Positions 43,703-52,044 of a DNA stretch of 64,000 nucleotides are shown one piece after another. This DNA is from a virus, in the IMG/VR virus record IMGVR_UViG_3300023179_000016, positions 89,400 through 153,399 of that record; one strand, given 5' to 3'. Below the pieces are notes generated by a model. The model searched no databases, was not told the origin of the DNA, and saw only the letters and a program-made list of their open reading frames with translations. How positions within the stretch are numbered: position 1 is the first letter of the stretch; every line of letters starts with the position of its first letter. A program made the position numbers and the translations under genes.

Positions 43703-45633
43703 TGACCAATAAACGACCTAAAAATAGCATAGAAAAACAAAAACGGCTTTTATTAAAAAAATGCCAGACGCGCGCTGAAGTAAAGGCGTGGATTAAATAC
43801 TTTTTAAATTTAGATTTACCTGATACCAGAGTTTCTAGATATGCTACAACTACGCCATTAGATATCGTATGGGAAATGTATAAGATCTGCGTCCTAGACG
43901 ATAACCCAGAAAATATACAAGAATTATTATATACTGGCAGCAGGGGAAGCGGTAAGACTTTAGGCGTAGCAATAGCAGAATTCATGATTATGCTTCATGA
44001 TCAAAGAGATATTGCCCATGTCGGCGCAATAATGCAGCAGGCAGCTCGAGCCTATGAATACATACAAAGTTTCTGCATGTCTCCTAAGGTCAAATTGATC
44101 ATCGACCCTGCAAATGCGAAAGATGACAGCAAGATACTTCAAAAAAGCACGATGTCAAAGAGTATCTTTAATATCAATAGTAACGTATCTACTATAGAAA
44201 TATTGCCGACTACTTTAAAAGCGCTCAACGGCGTTCACTGTCAATTAGTTTCATGCGACGAATTAGATACACTGAGCGGCGAAGGTCTTAGAGCAATTAA
44301 AGAAGTATCCGGCATGTTGGATACTAAAAAAGGTAAAAAGCCACTGAGAGTTGGCATTTCTACTCGTAAGACTAAGTATGGTCTTATGAATTCGATGATA
44401 GAAAATGCTGAAAAAGAGGGTAGGCATGTAAGATATTGGACCGCTCTAGAATTCACAGAACGCTGTCCAGACACTAGAAGTGGTACTATGCCGACACCGC
44501 TATGGTTGAACCAAGATACCGGCGAATCCTTATTGACAGAGGATTACGAAAAACTATCTAAAAACAAACAACAAGGGTTTGTATTAGAGAGCGTCGGTAT
44601 GTACGACAAATGCCGTGGGTGTCCTGCTGCTGTATTTTGTAGAGGAGATGCTAAACTACAAACCTCAAATAGTCAAATGTTAAAGACTATAACAGAGCAC
44701 ATACAAAAAATAAAGTCAGAAGGCATCGATTGGGCTGCTTCCCAGCTATATAACTTAAAACCTTCTACAGAAGGACTAGTATTTACAGAATTTGAAGAGA
44801 GAATTCACGTTAAAGACTGGAATCAAATGTGGCATATTCTGGTTGGCAAGGAATTTCCCGGTCAATGCACGCACGATATTTTTGTAAAAAAAATCCATGA
44901 GATGAAGGTGCCTGTGTATGCTGGGTTAGACTGGGGCTTCACTAATCCAAACACGGTGGTATATTTTGCTGTAGATAAAAGAGATAATATCTATGTGTTG
45001 AAAACAGATGCAATGACGCATTTAAGCCAACCGGCATGGATACATCACTGTAAGACAAAATATCATACCGCGTATAGGTGCCAACTGTATTTTCCTGATT
45101 CTGCGGATCAGGGCGCGATACAGGAGATGCAGAAATCTGGTTTGCCGGTATCTAATTCACCAAAGGGAGAAATCAATGCCGGTATACAGGTTATAAAAAG
45201 ATTCTTACGCATACCTGGCACTAGTGAAACTAAACTATTTGTTGCAAAAGAGACTAATTCATTTTTGATAAATGAATTTAGTTTATATCATTTTAAGACC
45301 AATGCTGCCGGTGAAATAACCGATACCCCTGAAGGTGAAAATGACCACTCGCTAGATGCGCTTAGGTATGCATTAACACAATTATTTGGAAAAACAAATA
45401 TAATATTAGGTGGATCAGGGCTAGATTTAGATGTTTCTGAAGGCCTTATTGACAATCAAGGTAACTTTTTTAGAACACCTAATGCTATGGAATTTGCTGG
45501 AAGCAAGGGCTTATCCTTAAACATCAACGAAGAAGACGCTTCTAAATTAGGCAAAATAGGTACCCAAAAAGAATTAGATGATAATTCTGATGACGAGGAT
45601 GGCGGGGCAGGTTCATTTTTATGGACTTTTTAA
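43702..45633 (+). CDS. terL: Terminase large subunit (ATPase-nuclease)
   Basis: A 643-aa DNA packaging motor. Walker A 'TGSRGSGKT' (78-86), Walker B 'LVSCDE' (~182-187), then a zinc-binding-like insert 'CRGCPAAVFCRGD' near residue 305, and the RNase H-type nuclease domain with 'AGLDWGFTNPNTVVYF' (first Asp), 'YFPDSADQGAIQEM' (second Asp) and 'NDHSLDALRYAL' (third Asp). It cuts concatemers and drives DNA into the prohead through the portal at 45683. The acidic C-terminus is typical. All catalytic residues appear intact. Confidence 0.95.
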   Translation: MTNKRPKNSIEKQKRLLLKKCQTRAEVKAWIKYFLNLDLPDTRVSRYATTTPLDIVWEMYKICVLDDNPENIQELLYTGSRGSGKTLGVAIAEFMIMLHDQRDIAHVGAIMQQAARAYEYIQSFCMSPKVKLIIDPANAKDDSKILQKSTMSKSIFNINSNVSTIEILPTTLKALNGVHCQLVSCDELDTLSGEGLRAIKEVSGMLDTKKGKKPLRVGISTRKTKYGLMNSMIENAEKEGRHVRYWTALEFTERCPDTRSGTMPTPLWLNQDTGESLLTEDYEKLSKNKQQGFVLESVGMYDKCRGCPAAVFCRGDAKLQTSNSQMLKTITEHIQKIKSEGIDWAASQLYNLKPSTEGLVFTEFEERIHVKDWNQMWHILVGKEFPGQCTHDIFVKKIHEMKVPVYAGLDWGFTNPNTVVYFAVDKRDNIYVLKTDAMTHLSQPAWIHHCKTKYHTAYRCQLYFPDSADQGAIQEMQKSGLPVSNSPKGEINAGIQVIKRFLRIPGTSETKLFVAKETNSFLINEFSLYHFKTNAAGEITDTPEGENDHSLDALRYALTQLFGKTNIILGGSGLDLDVSEGLIDNQGNFFRTPNAMEFAGSKGLSLNINEEDASKLGKIGTQKELDDNSDDEDGGAGSFLWTF

Positions 45634-45653
45634 GTAAGTCAATGATAAAATTG

Positions 45654-45660
45654 GTATAAT
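45654..45660 (+). promoter_or_regulatory. Promoter-like G-TATAAT box
   Basis: GTATAAT in the 49-bp gap after terL; AAGGA (45670-45674) and the portal ATG at 45683 follow. No -35. Confidence 0.55.
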
Positions 45661-45682
45661 ATAAAGATTAAGGATTACTTAA

Positions 45683-47662
45683 ATGGCGTTCTGGGATTCA
45701 TGGTTCAAAAAACAAATTCAAGAAGAAATCCAAGACCTATTGAAGGCGGATGGCATCGTTCCAAACGAGACAGGGCCCGCTCCAATTAGAGGATCTTATA
45801 CCGCCGATGCATTACCCGATTCTCCAGAAGCGCACGACGCATCTAATCAAATAGGCCGTAAGGCAATAGTCGACGATCCCTACTTTGAAAATCTAACCCA
45901 TCAAATAAATGTTAAGCATAAGCTATCTAGACTTAGTAATAGAATGCTTAAAGAGGTCTCTGTTAGAGATTGGCTTGTATCTTCAATAATACAATGTCGC
46001 GTAGACACTTTATTGAGATTTTCTAGACCAGAGCATAAAAGATTCGAGATGGGGTTTCGTTTAATAAAAAAGGAAAAATCGTCTGAATATTCAAAAGAAG
46101 AACTAGAAGAGATTTCCGCTCTAGAAGACTTTATATATCATTGCGGGCGCAAAGAAGGCACTCCGGCGAATGAGCGAATGCTATTTGGAGAATTTCTAAA
46201 ATTAGTTGTTAGAGATGCTCTTACATTTGGGCATGTTGCAGTAGAAAAAGTTAAAACTAGGGGTGGCGGCCTACATAGATTTCGTCCTCTTCCGGCAGAA
46301 TCTGTCTATCTGATAAATAAGAGACTGTCGAAAGAACAGGTGGCCGAACAAGAAAAAAATGCTCAAACTGTGTTTGGTAAGCCACTAAGCAACAACGACC
46401 CTAAAAAGGATCAAAAAGTCAACAAAGTAGACATTGATTATTATAAATATATTCAGATGTCTTATAACATGCAGCCCTTGGCTCATTTTGGCGATGAAGA
46501 CCTAATCTTTAAATTATTTAATCCGCAAAATTTTGCCGACTCAAATGGTTATTGCTATTCTCCATTAGAATTAACTATTATTAATATAACAAACCATCTA
46601 AATGTTGAGAATTATAATGCTAATTTCTTTACGCATGGTTATGCCGCTAGAGGCGTCCTGCACCTTAAAGGAACAGTTACTCAATCGCAATTAATGAACT
46701 TTAGAAGGCAGTTTTATAATAGCATCTCTGGTCAACAGCATGCTTGGAGAACACCTATTGTAGCTGGATTGGATGATGTACAGTGGGTACCCATGTCCGG
46801 ATCTTCCAAGGAAATGGAATATATAAATTTTAATAACCATTTAATGAGAATAATCTGTGCGCAATTTGCCATAGATCCGGTTGAGATAGGATTAGATTAT
46901 CTAGTTAGCGCTACTGGCAGAGCGCCAATGCAACAAGCTAACAATGAATATAAGATAGCTTACTCTAGAGAGCGCGGCCTATATCCAATATTGATGTTCG
47001 TAGAGGACATGATCAATGGAGATCTACTTCCAGCAATAGATAAAAGTTTAGCAGACAAATATAGATTTGTATTTACTGGCTACACTGATGAAACTTCACA
47101 ATCTGAAGTTGCTCAGATGCAGGCAGAAATGTCTATCTTTAAGTCTATGAACGATCTGCTGATCCAGTCGCAGAAAGAGAAAATAAATACACCTGCTGCA
47201 GACTTACCGCTTAACCAAGCTTTTTGGGCTCTAGTCGAGAAAAACTATACTAGAGGTGAAATAAGAGAGATCTTCTTTAAAGATAAAGGCGCCTCTGAAA
47301 GAAGAGAACTCCAATATATACCTGGAGATGCGGCCTTTATGTCTTGGCAGCAAACTATACTTGCTCTTGATCAATCTAGAGAGCAAAAGAAAATGGCCGA
47401 ACAGCAACAAGAAGCTCAACAGGCTCAAATGCAGCACGAAAAAGAACAGAAAGAAATGGAAAATAAGCATGCAGAGGCCGCACACGGCAGAGAAGAAGAA
47501 AAACATGCCATGGAGATGGAGCAGATGAAAGCTGAAGCTGCAGCTAATGCCGTAAAAGCCGGATCCTTGCGCTCTTCTGCTCAGGCATTTGGTGCCTCTA
47601 AGGCTATGAATATAGGTGGCACTATGATTGCCAACCCCATAAATAAACTACCAGAAGAATAA
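45683..47662 (+). CDS. Portal protein
   Basis: A 659-aa protein directly after terL. It has portal-type features: a helical N-terminal part, 'VRDWLVSSIIQCRVDTLLRFSRP', a wing/stem region with 'HVAVEKVKTRGGGLHRFRPL' and 'GDEDLIFKLFNPQNFADSNGYCYSPLELTI', then 'TGRAPMQQANNEYKIAYSRERGLYPIL'. The last ~90 residues are a Gln/Glu/Met-rich coiled coil. A dodecameric ring of this protein forms the DNA channel at the head vertex. Longer than T4 gp20 (524), mostly because of the C-terminal coiled coil. Confidence 0.85.
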   Translation: MAFWDSWFKKQIQEEIQDLLKADGIVPNETGPAPIRGSYTADALPDSPEAHDASNQIGRKAIVDDPYFENLTHQINVKHKLSRLSNRMLKEVSVRDWLVSSIIQCRVDTLLRFSRPEHKRFEMGFRLIKKEKSSEYSKEELEEISALEDFIYHCGRKEGTPANERMLFGEFLKLVVRDALTFGHVAVEKVKTRGGGLHRFRPLPAESVYLINKRLSKEQVAEQEKNAQTVFGKPLSNNDPKKDQKVNKVDIDYYKYIQMSYNMQPLAHFGDEDLIFKLFNPQNFADSNGYCYSPLELTIINITNHLNVENYNANFFTHGYAARGVLHLKGTVTQSQLMNFRRQFYNSISGQQHAWRTPIVAGLDDVQWVPMSGSSKEMEYINFNNHLMRIICAQFAIDPVEIGLDYLVSATGRAPMQQANNEYKIAYSRERGLYPILMFVEDMINGDLLPAIDKSLADKYRFVFTGYTDETSQSEVAQMQAEMSIFKSMNDLLIQSQKEKINTPAADLPLNQAFWALVEKNYTRGEIREIFFKDKGASERRELQYIPGDAAFMSWQQTILALDQSREQKKMAEQQQEAQQAQMQHEKEQKEMENKHAEAAHGREEEKHAMEMEQMKAEAAANAVKAGSLRSSAQAFGASKAMNIGGTMIANPINKLPEE

Positions 47663-47664
47663 AC

Positions 47665-47684
47665 TATCGCATTTCAATGCGATA
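47665..47684 (+). terminator. Hairpin after portal gene, possible weak terminator
   Basis: TATCGCAT, loop TTCA, ATGCGATA: a perfect 8-bp stem two bases after the portal stop. The following sequence is T-rich but has no clean U-run, so it may be an mRNA 3'-end stabiliser rather than a terminator. Confidence 0.5.
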
Positions 47685-47694
47685 ATCTAATTTA

Positions 47695-47701
47695 GTATAA
47701 T
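47695..47701 (+). promoter_or_regulatory. Promoter-like G-TATAAT box
   Basis: GTATAAT after the hairpin. The predicted leader has a small stem GCCAA/TTGGC (47715-47719 with 47727-47731) and AAGAGGA before the ATG at 47748. Confidence 0.55.
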
Positions 47702-47747
47702 CTATAAAATTATTGCCAACAATCAATTGGCTTAAGAGGATCACTAA

Positions 47748-48521
47748 ATGGCATTGATTATTCTTGAAGGATTAGATCGCACTGGCAAATCAACAGTGGC
47801 AAGATATTACGAAAGTCTTGGATATCATTTAATCCACATGTCGGCTCCTTCTAAAGGCACAACAGCAGATCAATATCTTCAAGATATCACTGATCTATTG
47901 TCCTCTGCTTCCACAAGAGACATAGTATTAGATAGATCTCATTATGGCGAATTAATATGGTCATCGGTCTATGGTAGATCTTCACTTTTGACAGAAGAAG
48001 ATATAGAATCTCTAGCGGAGATAGAAACAGCCGTAGGCGTCAAAAGAATACTTATGGTTGATCCAAACGTTGAAGCACATTGGAATAGATGTGTTGAAAA
48101 TAATGAACCGTTGACTAAAGCCCAATTCATCAAGGCAAGATCCCTTTATTATCAAATGGCCCAAAAGTTTAACTTTGAAAGTCAAAATCTGCCGCAATTC
48201 TTAAGACTAAATCCGGATGCAGAATCTATTTCTAAAATAGACAGCGGCGACAACGATATTGTTACAACAGATGAGACAAAAAAATCTAAAACACCAGAAC
48301 AATTAAAACTAGAAAAGGCAAACGCAATAAACGATATTCTGTCTAAAAGAATTTTAAAGCAAAAAGGCGACACATACGAAGATTTAGAGCGCGATATTAG
48401 AAACTTTTTAAATGCAAAATTAGGTAAACTTTTTGGCGACACGTCTGACTTAGGTTTTACAAGTGAAGAAATTAAATTTTACAAGACAATGTATAAAAAG
48501 GCAACTAAAAAAGGGGAATGA
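47748..48521 (+). CDS. Thymidylate kinase-like P-loop kinase with C-terminal extension
   Basis: A 257-aa protein. The P-loop 'GLDRTGKST' (8-16) and 'VLDRSHYGELIWSSVYGR' (the DRY/DRS-type nucleobase and lid region) match dTMP/dNMP kinases. Residues ~1-165 form the kinase core; ~166-257 are an additional, charged helical region ('TYEDLERDIRNFLNAKLGKLFG') not part of the usual ~210-aa enzyme. It likely phosphorylates a deoxynucleoside monophosphate. It lies within the packaging operon, apart from the second kinase at 54582, and the two share little beyond the fold. Substrate not certain. Confidence 0.75.
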   Translation: MALIILEGLDRTGKSTVARYYESLGYHLIHMSAPSKGTTADQYLQDITDLLSSASTRDIVLDRSHYGELIWSSVYGRSSLLTEEDIESLAEIETAVGVKRILMVDPNVEAHWNRCVENNEPLTKAQFIKARSLYYQMAQKFNFESQNLPQFLRLNPDAESISKIDSGDNDIVTTDETKKSKTPEQLKLEKANAINDILSKRILKQKGDTYEDLERDIRNFLNAKLGKLFGDTSDLGFTSEEIKFYKTMYKKATKKGE

Positions 48522-48523
48522 AG

Positions 48524-49093
48524 ATGAAGGGATTTAAACTGCACGAACAACCGTCCAAAAAAACTCAAATTAAACAACTTGAGACAGAATTAAAAAATTC
48601 TCAAGTTGCCAATAGAATGTCTCAACTAATGATTCAACAGTTGGTCAACAGCGTAAAATCTATTGGAGATGATTTAAATACTGCTGTGAGTAGATTGTAC
48701 GAGTTGCAGTATAAATACGATGCATTGAGACAGTATTTAAATGCAGACGTAAATAACTTAAATGATATTGCAAATCAACTTCGCCTAAAAGATTTTCAAG
48801 AGGCAGCAGAGAGAGCAGATCTTCAAGAAGAATTGCAGACGGTAGAGACTGCCACAGAAGATAGCACTGTAGTACTGACCTCTACTGCCAAAGATGAAAA
48901 TAACGTCGATAAGGGCATATTTAGATCCAGAGTTAAACTGTCTGAGTCAGGTTCTCCAGATCTCATCAGCAAACTCTTAGGTAAAAAAGTTGGCGATAAG
49001 GTCTTAGTTAAGTTAAATAACTTAGATCATACCGTAGAACTTCTTTCTGTAAAGAATGGGCCAACTAAAGCTGATCCGGAGACTACACACTAA
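48524..49093 (+). CDS. Gre-like coiled-coil protein (transcript cleavage factor C-domain)
   Basis: The ATG at 48524 (189 aa) has AGGGG seven bases upstream; the ATG at 48518 is too close to that site. The first ~105 residues are a helical hairpin-type coiled coil. The C-terminal ~50 residues ('FRSRVKLSESGSPDLISKLLGKKVGDKVLVKL...HTVELLSVK') match the FKBP-like C-terminal domain of GreA/GreB, where 'SP...ALLGKKVGDEV' and a closing 'YEIL.I' strand are diagnostic. Gre factors bind the RNA polymerase secondary channel. The acidic tip residues of GreA's coiled coil are not clearly conserved, so cleavage activity is uncertain. A sigma region-4-like gene follows directly. Confidence 0.6.
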   Translation: MKGFKLHEQPSKKTQIKQLETELKNSQVANRMSQLMIQQLVNSVKSIGDDLNTAVSRLYELQYKYDALRQYLNADVNNLNDIANQLRLKDFQEAAERADLQEELQTVETATEDSTVVLTSTAKDENNVDKGIFRSRVKLSESGSPDLISKLLGKKVGDKVLVKLNNLDHTVELLSVKNGPTKADPETTH

Positions 49094-49491
49094 TGAAGGG
49101 TTGTAAAATGGATTCTAGGTGCCCTAGAAATCTTAAAGAGACACCAGATGACTGGTGTCCTCTTGCTGTTTTAAGGCTAAAAGCTATAAGAAATGCTGGC
49201 AGGGAACTAACAGAATCTGAAGAAGCTAAACTACCAGGTTGTCCGTGGGCTATTGATCATCAATTGGCCAATTATTGTTTTTTTAAATATATTAACGAAT
49301 TTTCTAATGGTAAACCTGCTACGGATATAGAGTTAGCAGCCCTGCTAAACATTTCTCCTGAATCCGTTAAAAGAATAGAAAGATCTGGTTTAAATAAATT
49401 AAAATACAGCAATTCGTTCTCGAATATGAAGACGCAAGACGGTCCTATAGTGGAAGAAAAAGACGACAGTACCTATAAAGTACATAAGTAA
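49093..49491 (+). CDS. Small sigma-70 region-4-like protein with cysteine-rich N-terminus
   Basis: A 132-aa protein (ATG at 49093 on a TAATG overlap; an alternative ATG at 49108 has AAGGG upstream). Residues ~75-107 read 'PATDIELAALLNISPESVKRIERSGLNKLK', a near-textbook region 4.2 helix-turn-helix, which in sigma factors contacts the -35 box and the RNA polymerase beta flap. The N-terminal ~65 residues carry C4, C10, C22, C50 and C62 with 'PGCPWAIDHQLANYCFFKY', a likely zinc or Fe-S binding module. No region 2 is present. It could act like T4 gp33 as a detached region-4 co-activator, which is inference. Confidence 0.65.
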   Translation: MKGCKMDSRCPRNLKETPDDWCPLAVLRLKAIRNAGRELTESEEAKLPGCPWAIDHQLANYCFFKYINEFSNGKPATDIELAALLNISPESVKRIERSGLNKLKYSNSFSNMKTQDGPIVEEKDDSTYKVHK

Positions 49492-49508
49492 TTGATTGTA
49501 TTAAATAT

Positions 49509-49763
49509 ATGAAATGTTACTATTGGTTGATAAATAATCAAACTTTAAGGGCATTGAAGTGCTCAACAGCCTACGATATTGAAGATAAATTAAATCACAA
49601 TTTCTTCAAAAAACAAAAAGAAGCCTATATAACTGGCGGTCATTCAATAGATAATCACTATTATCTTCATGTAGATAATATAGACCAAAAAACTTTATAT
49701 AATTTTAAGTCTTATTTAAGAAGATATTATTCGTTGAACCCTAAGCTAATACTAGAAAAATAA
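49509..49763 (+). CDS. Small hypothetical protein
   Basis: An 84-aa protein rich in Tyr, Asn and Lys: 'MKCYYWLINNQTLRALKC', 'YYLHVDNIDQKTLYNFKSYLRRYYSL'. Alpha/beta, no recognised family. The start has no ribosome site and lies 17 bases after the sigma-like gene. Probably cytoplasmic. Confidence 0.5.
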   Translation: MKCYYWLINNQTLRALKCSTAYDIEDKLNHNFFKKQKEAYITGGHSIDNHYYLHVDNIDQKTLYNFKSYLRRYYSLNPKLILEK

Positions 49764-49801
49764 GCATTACATATATTTAGTCAATATAATGTAGACACGT
49801 G

Positions 49802-49808
49802 GTAAAAT
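49802..49808 (+). promoter_or_regulatory. Promoter-like G-TAAAAT box
   Basis: GTAAAAT preceding the protease gene, 10 bases before its ATG; the short leader contains AAAGGT only 1 base from the ATG. A second perfect TATAAT occurs upstream near 49785. Confidence 0.35.
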
Positions 49809-49818
49809 ACCTAAAGGT

Positions 49819-51513
49819 ATGGCTAAAAAACCTTTAGAAATAGATATGATAGCTGGTTCTCAATTGAGAGACACTCAAGGTGAAATGTTGAGTGTTGAGG
49901 GAGCTGATATAAGCGATTTGCAGGCCGGTAAAGGTCGATTAAACGATAATCACGGAAAAGGCTTCTTTAATTCGATTGGTACAGTAACAGACGCAAAAAA
50001 AATATTTAAAAAAGAAGACTGCGAGAACGACCGCCACTCCTACTATTGGGATAAGGTGAAGGCACCCTTTATATACGTTAGAGGTTATCTCTTCGACGAC
50101 GAAGATCATCCCAACGCAAGAGCCGCTGCAGCAATATTAAGAAACATCCATAAAAATGATTCGCCTCTTCAACTAAAAGCTTCTGTAGAGGGTGGAGTGT
50201 TAGCAAGAGGCATATCTGACAATACATTGCTTGCAAAAACAAAGATACATTCAGTCGCCCTAACATTCACTCCAGCCAATAAAAATACTCTTGTAGAGCC
50301 TGTCAGTCTAGATAAAACTTCTTTCAATGAAGAAGAGGACACCAGAATAATAAAATCTGTGCTTCATCTAGCAAAAACTAATGTTCCTTCTTTTAGACAC
50401 ATAGTAAGAGATGCTGCAGCTCAAAAGATAGAAGATAACTTAAACAAGATATCTGATTTATCTAAAAAACTTGGATTGCCGCAAAATTTTTCTAATATAT
50501 CCAAGCAGTCCATCTTGGAAAACGCAATAGAAGACAAAATAAAGCACAATGTTGCATTGATTCATTCTATTATCACTGGATCAGAAGATTTAGACAAGGG
50601 TTTAAAAGAAACTGGATTAGCTGCTGCACTTAGTGCAGGTTTAATGGCCTCTACTCCACAACAGGCAGAAGCAAAAAGATATAATCCACCTGTCGCTAAA
50701 AGACCCATTAGTGCGGTTGTAAATAAAAAACCGAAATTAGGTTCAATGGTCATAAGAAATAATGATCACGCTCCTCATATTGCTATGTATGAAAAAGTTA
50801 AACAAACCAATCCATTTTTGGGAATTACAGGTTTTATCGAATCTTCTGGCGGACTTCAGCACGATGGACATATAACCTTAACAGCTAAAGATATGAATTA
50901 TGGTCATACTGCTGGAGGAATATGGGCGATGTTACCAAATCATGCGGCCTTTACTATCTCAAAAGATAAACAGTTAGCCGCCAAATATCCGCAATTAGCT
51001 AAATTAGCAAAAACAGTAAAAAATAAAAATTTCAAACATCACATATTCACCAACACATTTAATAAAGACCCTCAAGCTGCGGCAGATTTTGCAATATCTG
51101 CCTATAATTATTTGCGCACTAAATTTAAAAGTTACGATGCCATGGCTGCAGCATGGAATATCGGAATCAGCGGAACAATGAAATTGCTTAAAAATGGCAA
51201 AAATGCATTAGCAAATTTAGGATATGTTCAAAAATTTAGAAAAGGGTATCGTGAATATTTGAATCAGAGAAGACTTGCGTCTGATCGGGCAGATAATATG
51301 TCAAAAGCTTTGATGGCTGGATATGGTGGCGGATCTGCACCGACATCAAGAGTGGGTGGCGCGGTATTGCAATCCGAGTGGTCACCTAAGTCATTGAAAT
51401 ATATAACATGTGACAGATGCGGAAAAGAACAAGTTCACGCAAAATATCAAGTTAAGTGTAGACATTGTAATGATAATTTTAGTTTAAAAAAATTAAATGA
51501 AATTTTAAGTTAA
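49819..51513 (+). CDS. Prohead protease fused to lytic-transglycosylase-like and zinc-ribbon domains
   Basis: A 564-aa multidomain protein. Residues ~1-165 are a prohead serine protease: catalytic His in 'NDNHGKGFFNSIGTVT' (H45), Ser in 'KASVEGGV' (S122), then 'KIHSVALTFTPANKNT'. Residues ~165-265 are helical. Residues ~266-285 are a hydrophobic stretch ending 'QQAEA', looking like an internal signal/anchor. Residues ~310-475 resemble a soluble lytic transglycosylase ('GITGFIESSGG' with candidate catalytic E341, 'AMAAAWNIGISG'). Residues ~528-555 form a zinc ribbon (C531, C534, C547, C550). Its place before scaffold and capsid genes fits the protease. The autoproteolytic fate of the fused parts is unknown. 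Confidence 0.72.
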   Translation: MAKKPLEIDMIAGSQLRDTQGEMLSVEGADISDLQAGKGRLNDNHGKGFFNSIGTVTDAKKIFKKEDCENDRHSYYWDKVKAPFIYVRGYLFDDEDHPNARAAAAILRNIHKNDSPLQLKASVEGGVLARGISDNTLLAKTKIHSVALTFTPANKNTLVEPVSLDKTSFNEEEDTRIIKSVLHLAKTNVPSFRHIVRDAAAQKIEDNLNKISDLSKKLGLPQNFSNISKQSILENAIEDKIKHNVALIHSIITGSEDLDKGLKETGLAAALSAGLMASTPQQAEAKRYNPPVAKRPISAVVNKKPKLGSMVIRNNDHAPHIAMYEKVKQTNPFLGITGFIESSGGLQHDGHITLTAKDMNYGHTAGGIWAMLPNHAAFTISKDKQLAAKYPQLAKLAKTVKNKNFKHHIFTNTFNKDPQAAADFAISAYNYLRTKFKSYDAMAAAWNIGISGTMKLLKNGKNALANLGYVQKFRKGYREYLNQRRLASDRADNMSKALMAGYGGGSAPTSRVGGAVLQSEWSPKSLKYITCDRCGKEQVHAKYQVKCRHCNDNFSLKKLNEILS

Positions 51514-51562
51514 TTTGGGTAATATATAGGTATATATATTGCATGTTTAAGTGCAACCCATG

Positions 51563-51569
51563 GTATAGT
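51563..51569 (+). promoter_or_regulatory. Promoter-like G-TATAGT box
   Basis: GTATAGT in the ~100-bp gap before the head operon, following a weak stem (TTGCA/TGCAA). AAAGGAG precedes the ATG at 51613. It likely drives the 51613-52045-52879 head genes. Confidence 0.5.
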
Positions 51570-51612
51570 ATTAATAAATTAAGTTTACCTATTAGGTTAA
51601 AGGAGAAAGTTC

Positions 51613-52014
51613 ATGGCAAATTCAAAGCAGATTCTGCAAAAGCTCGCTCGTAATGCAAAAACAATCGGGCTCACTGTAAATTCTGAAAGTCAGACTGCAG
51701 TGGTTATCGAAAACGGATCTAACGATCTTACTGTTAGTTATGTTGACGCCTCATTTAGTCCAGCAGTTGTTGGTGGAGTAGACAGTTCTGTCTCTCCATA
51801 TCTTGGCATTGGAGTTGGAGCCCCTGGAAAAATTAAGATTAAATCCGCATCCAACGCAGCAGGAACAATTGCTGATGTTATGGACAGTGCAGTTGCTGCA
51901 CAGGTTCTAGCTATGTGCGCATCTATGGCAAACGATCTTAGCCTTGAAAATAGCGATGCCTCATTCTCTGCTTCCCTCCGTGGACACAGTGATCTTCTTG
52001 GTATGGGTCAATAA
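51613..52014 (+). CDS. Small head protein, possible decoration or head-associated protein
   Basis: A 133-aa protein with a strong AAAGGAG site, first of the capsid operon. It is Ser/Ala/Gly-rich with a beta-rich centre ('AVVIENGSNDLTVSYVDASFSP') and a helical end. Its base composition and codon use shift toward that of the major capsid gene. The position (protease, this, scaffold, capsid) suggests a head component. No family recognised. Confidence 0.65.
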   Translation: MANSKQILQKLARNAKTIGLTVNSESQTAVVIENGSNDLTVSYVDASFSPAVVGGVDSSVSPYLGIGVGAPGKIKIKSASNAAGTIADVMDSAVAAQVLAMCASMANDLSLENSDASFSASLRGHSDLLGMGQ

Positions 52015-52044
52015 CAAATTAAACAACCTTATTAGGAGATCGAT

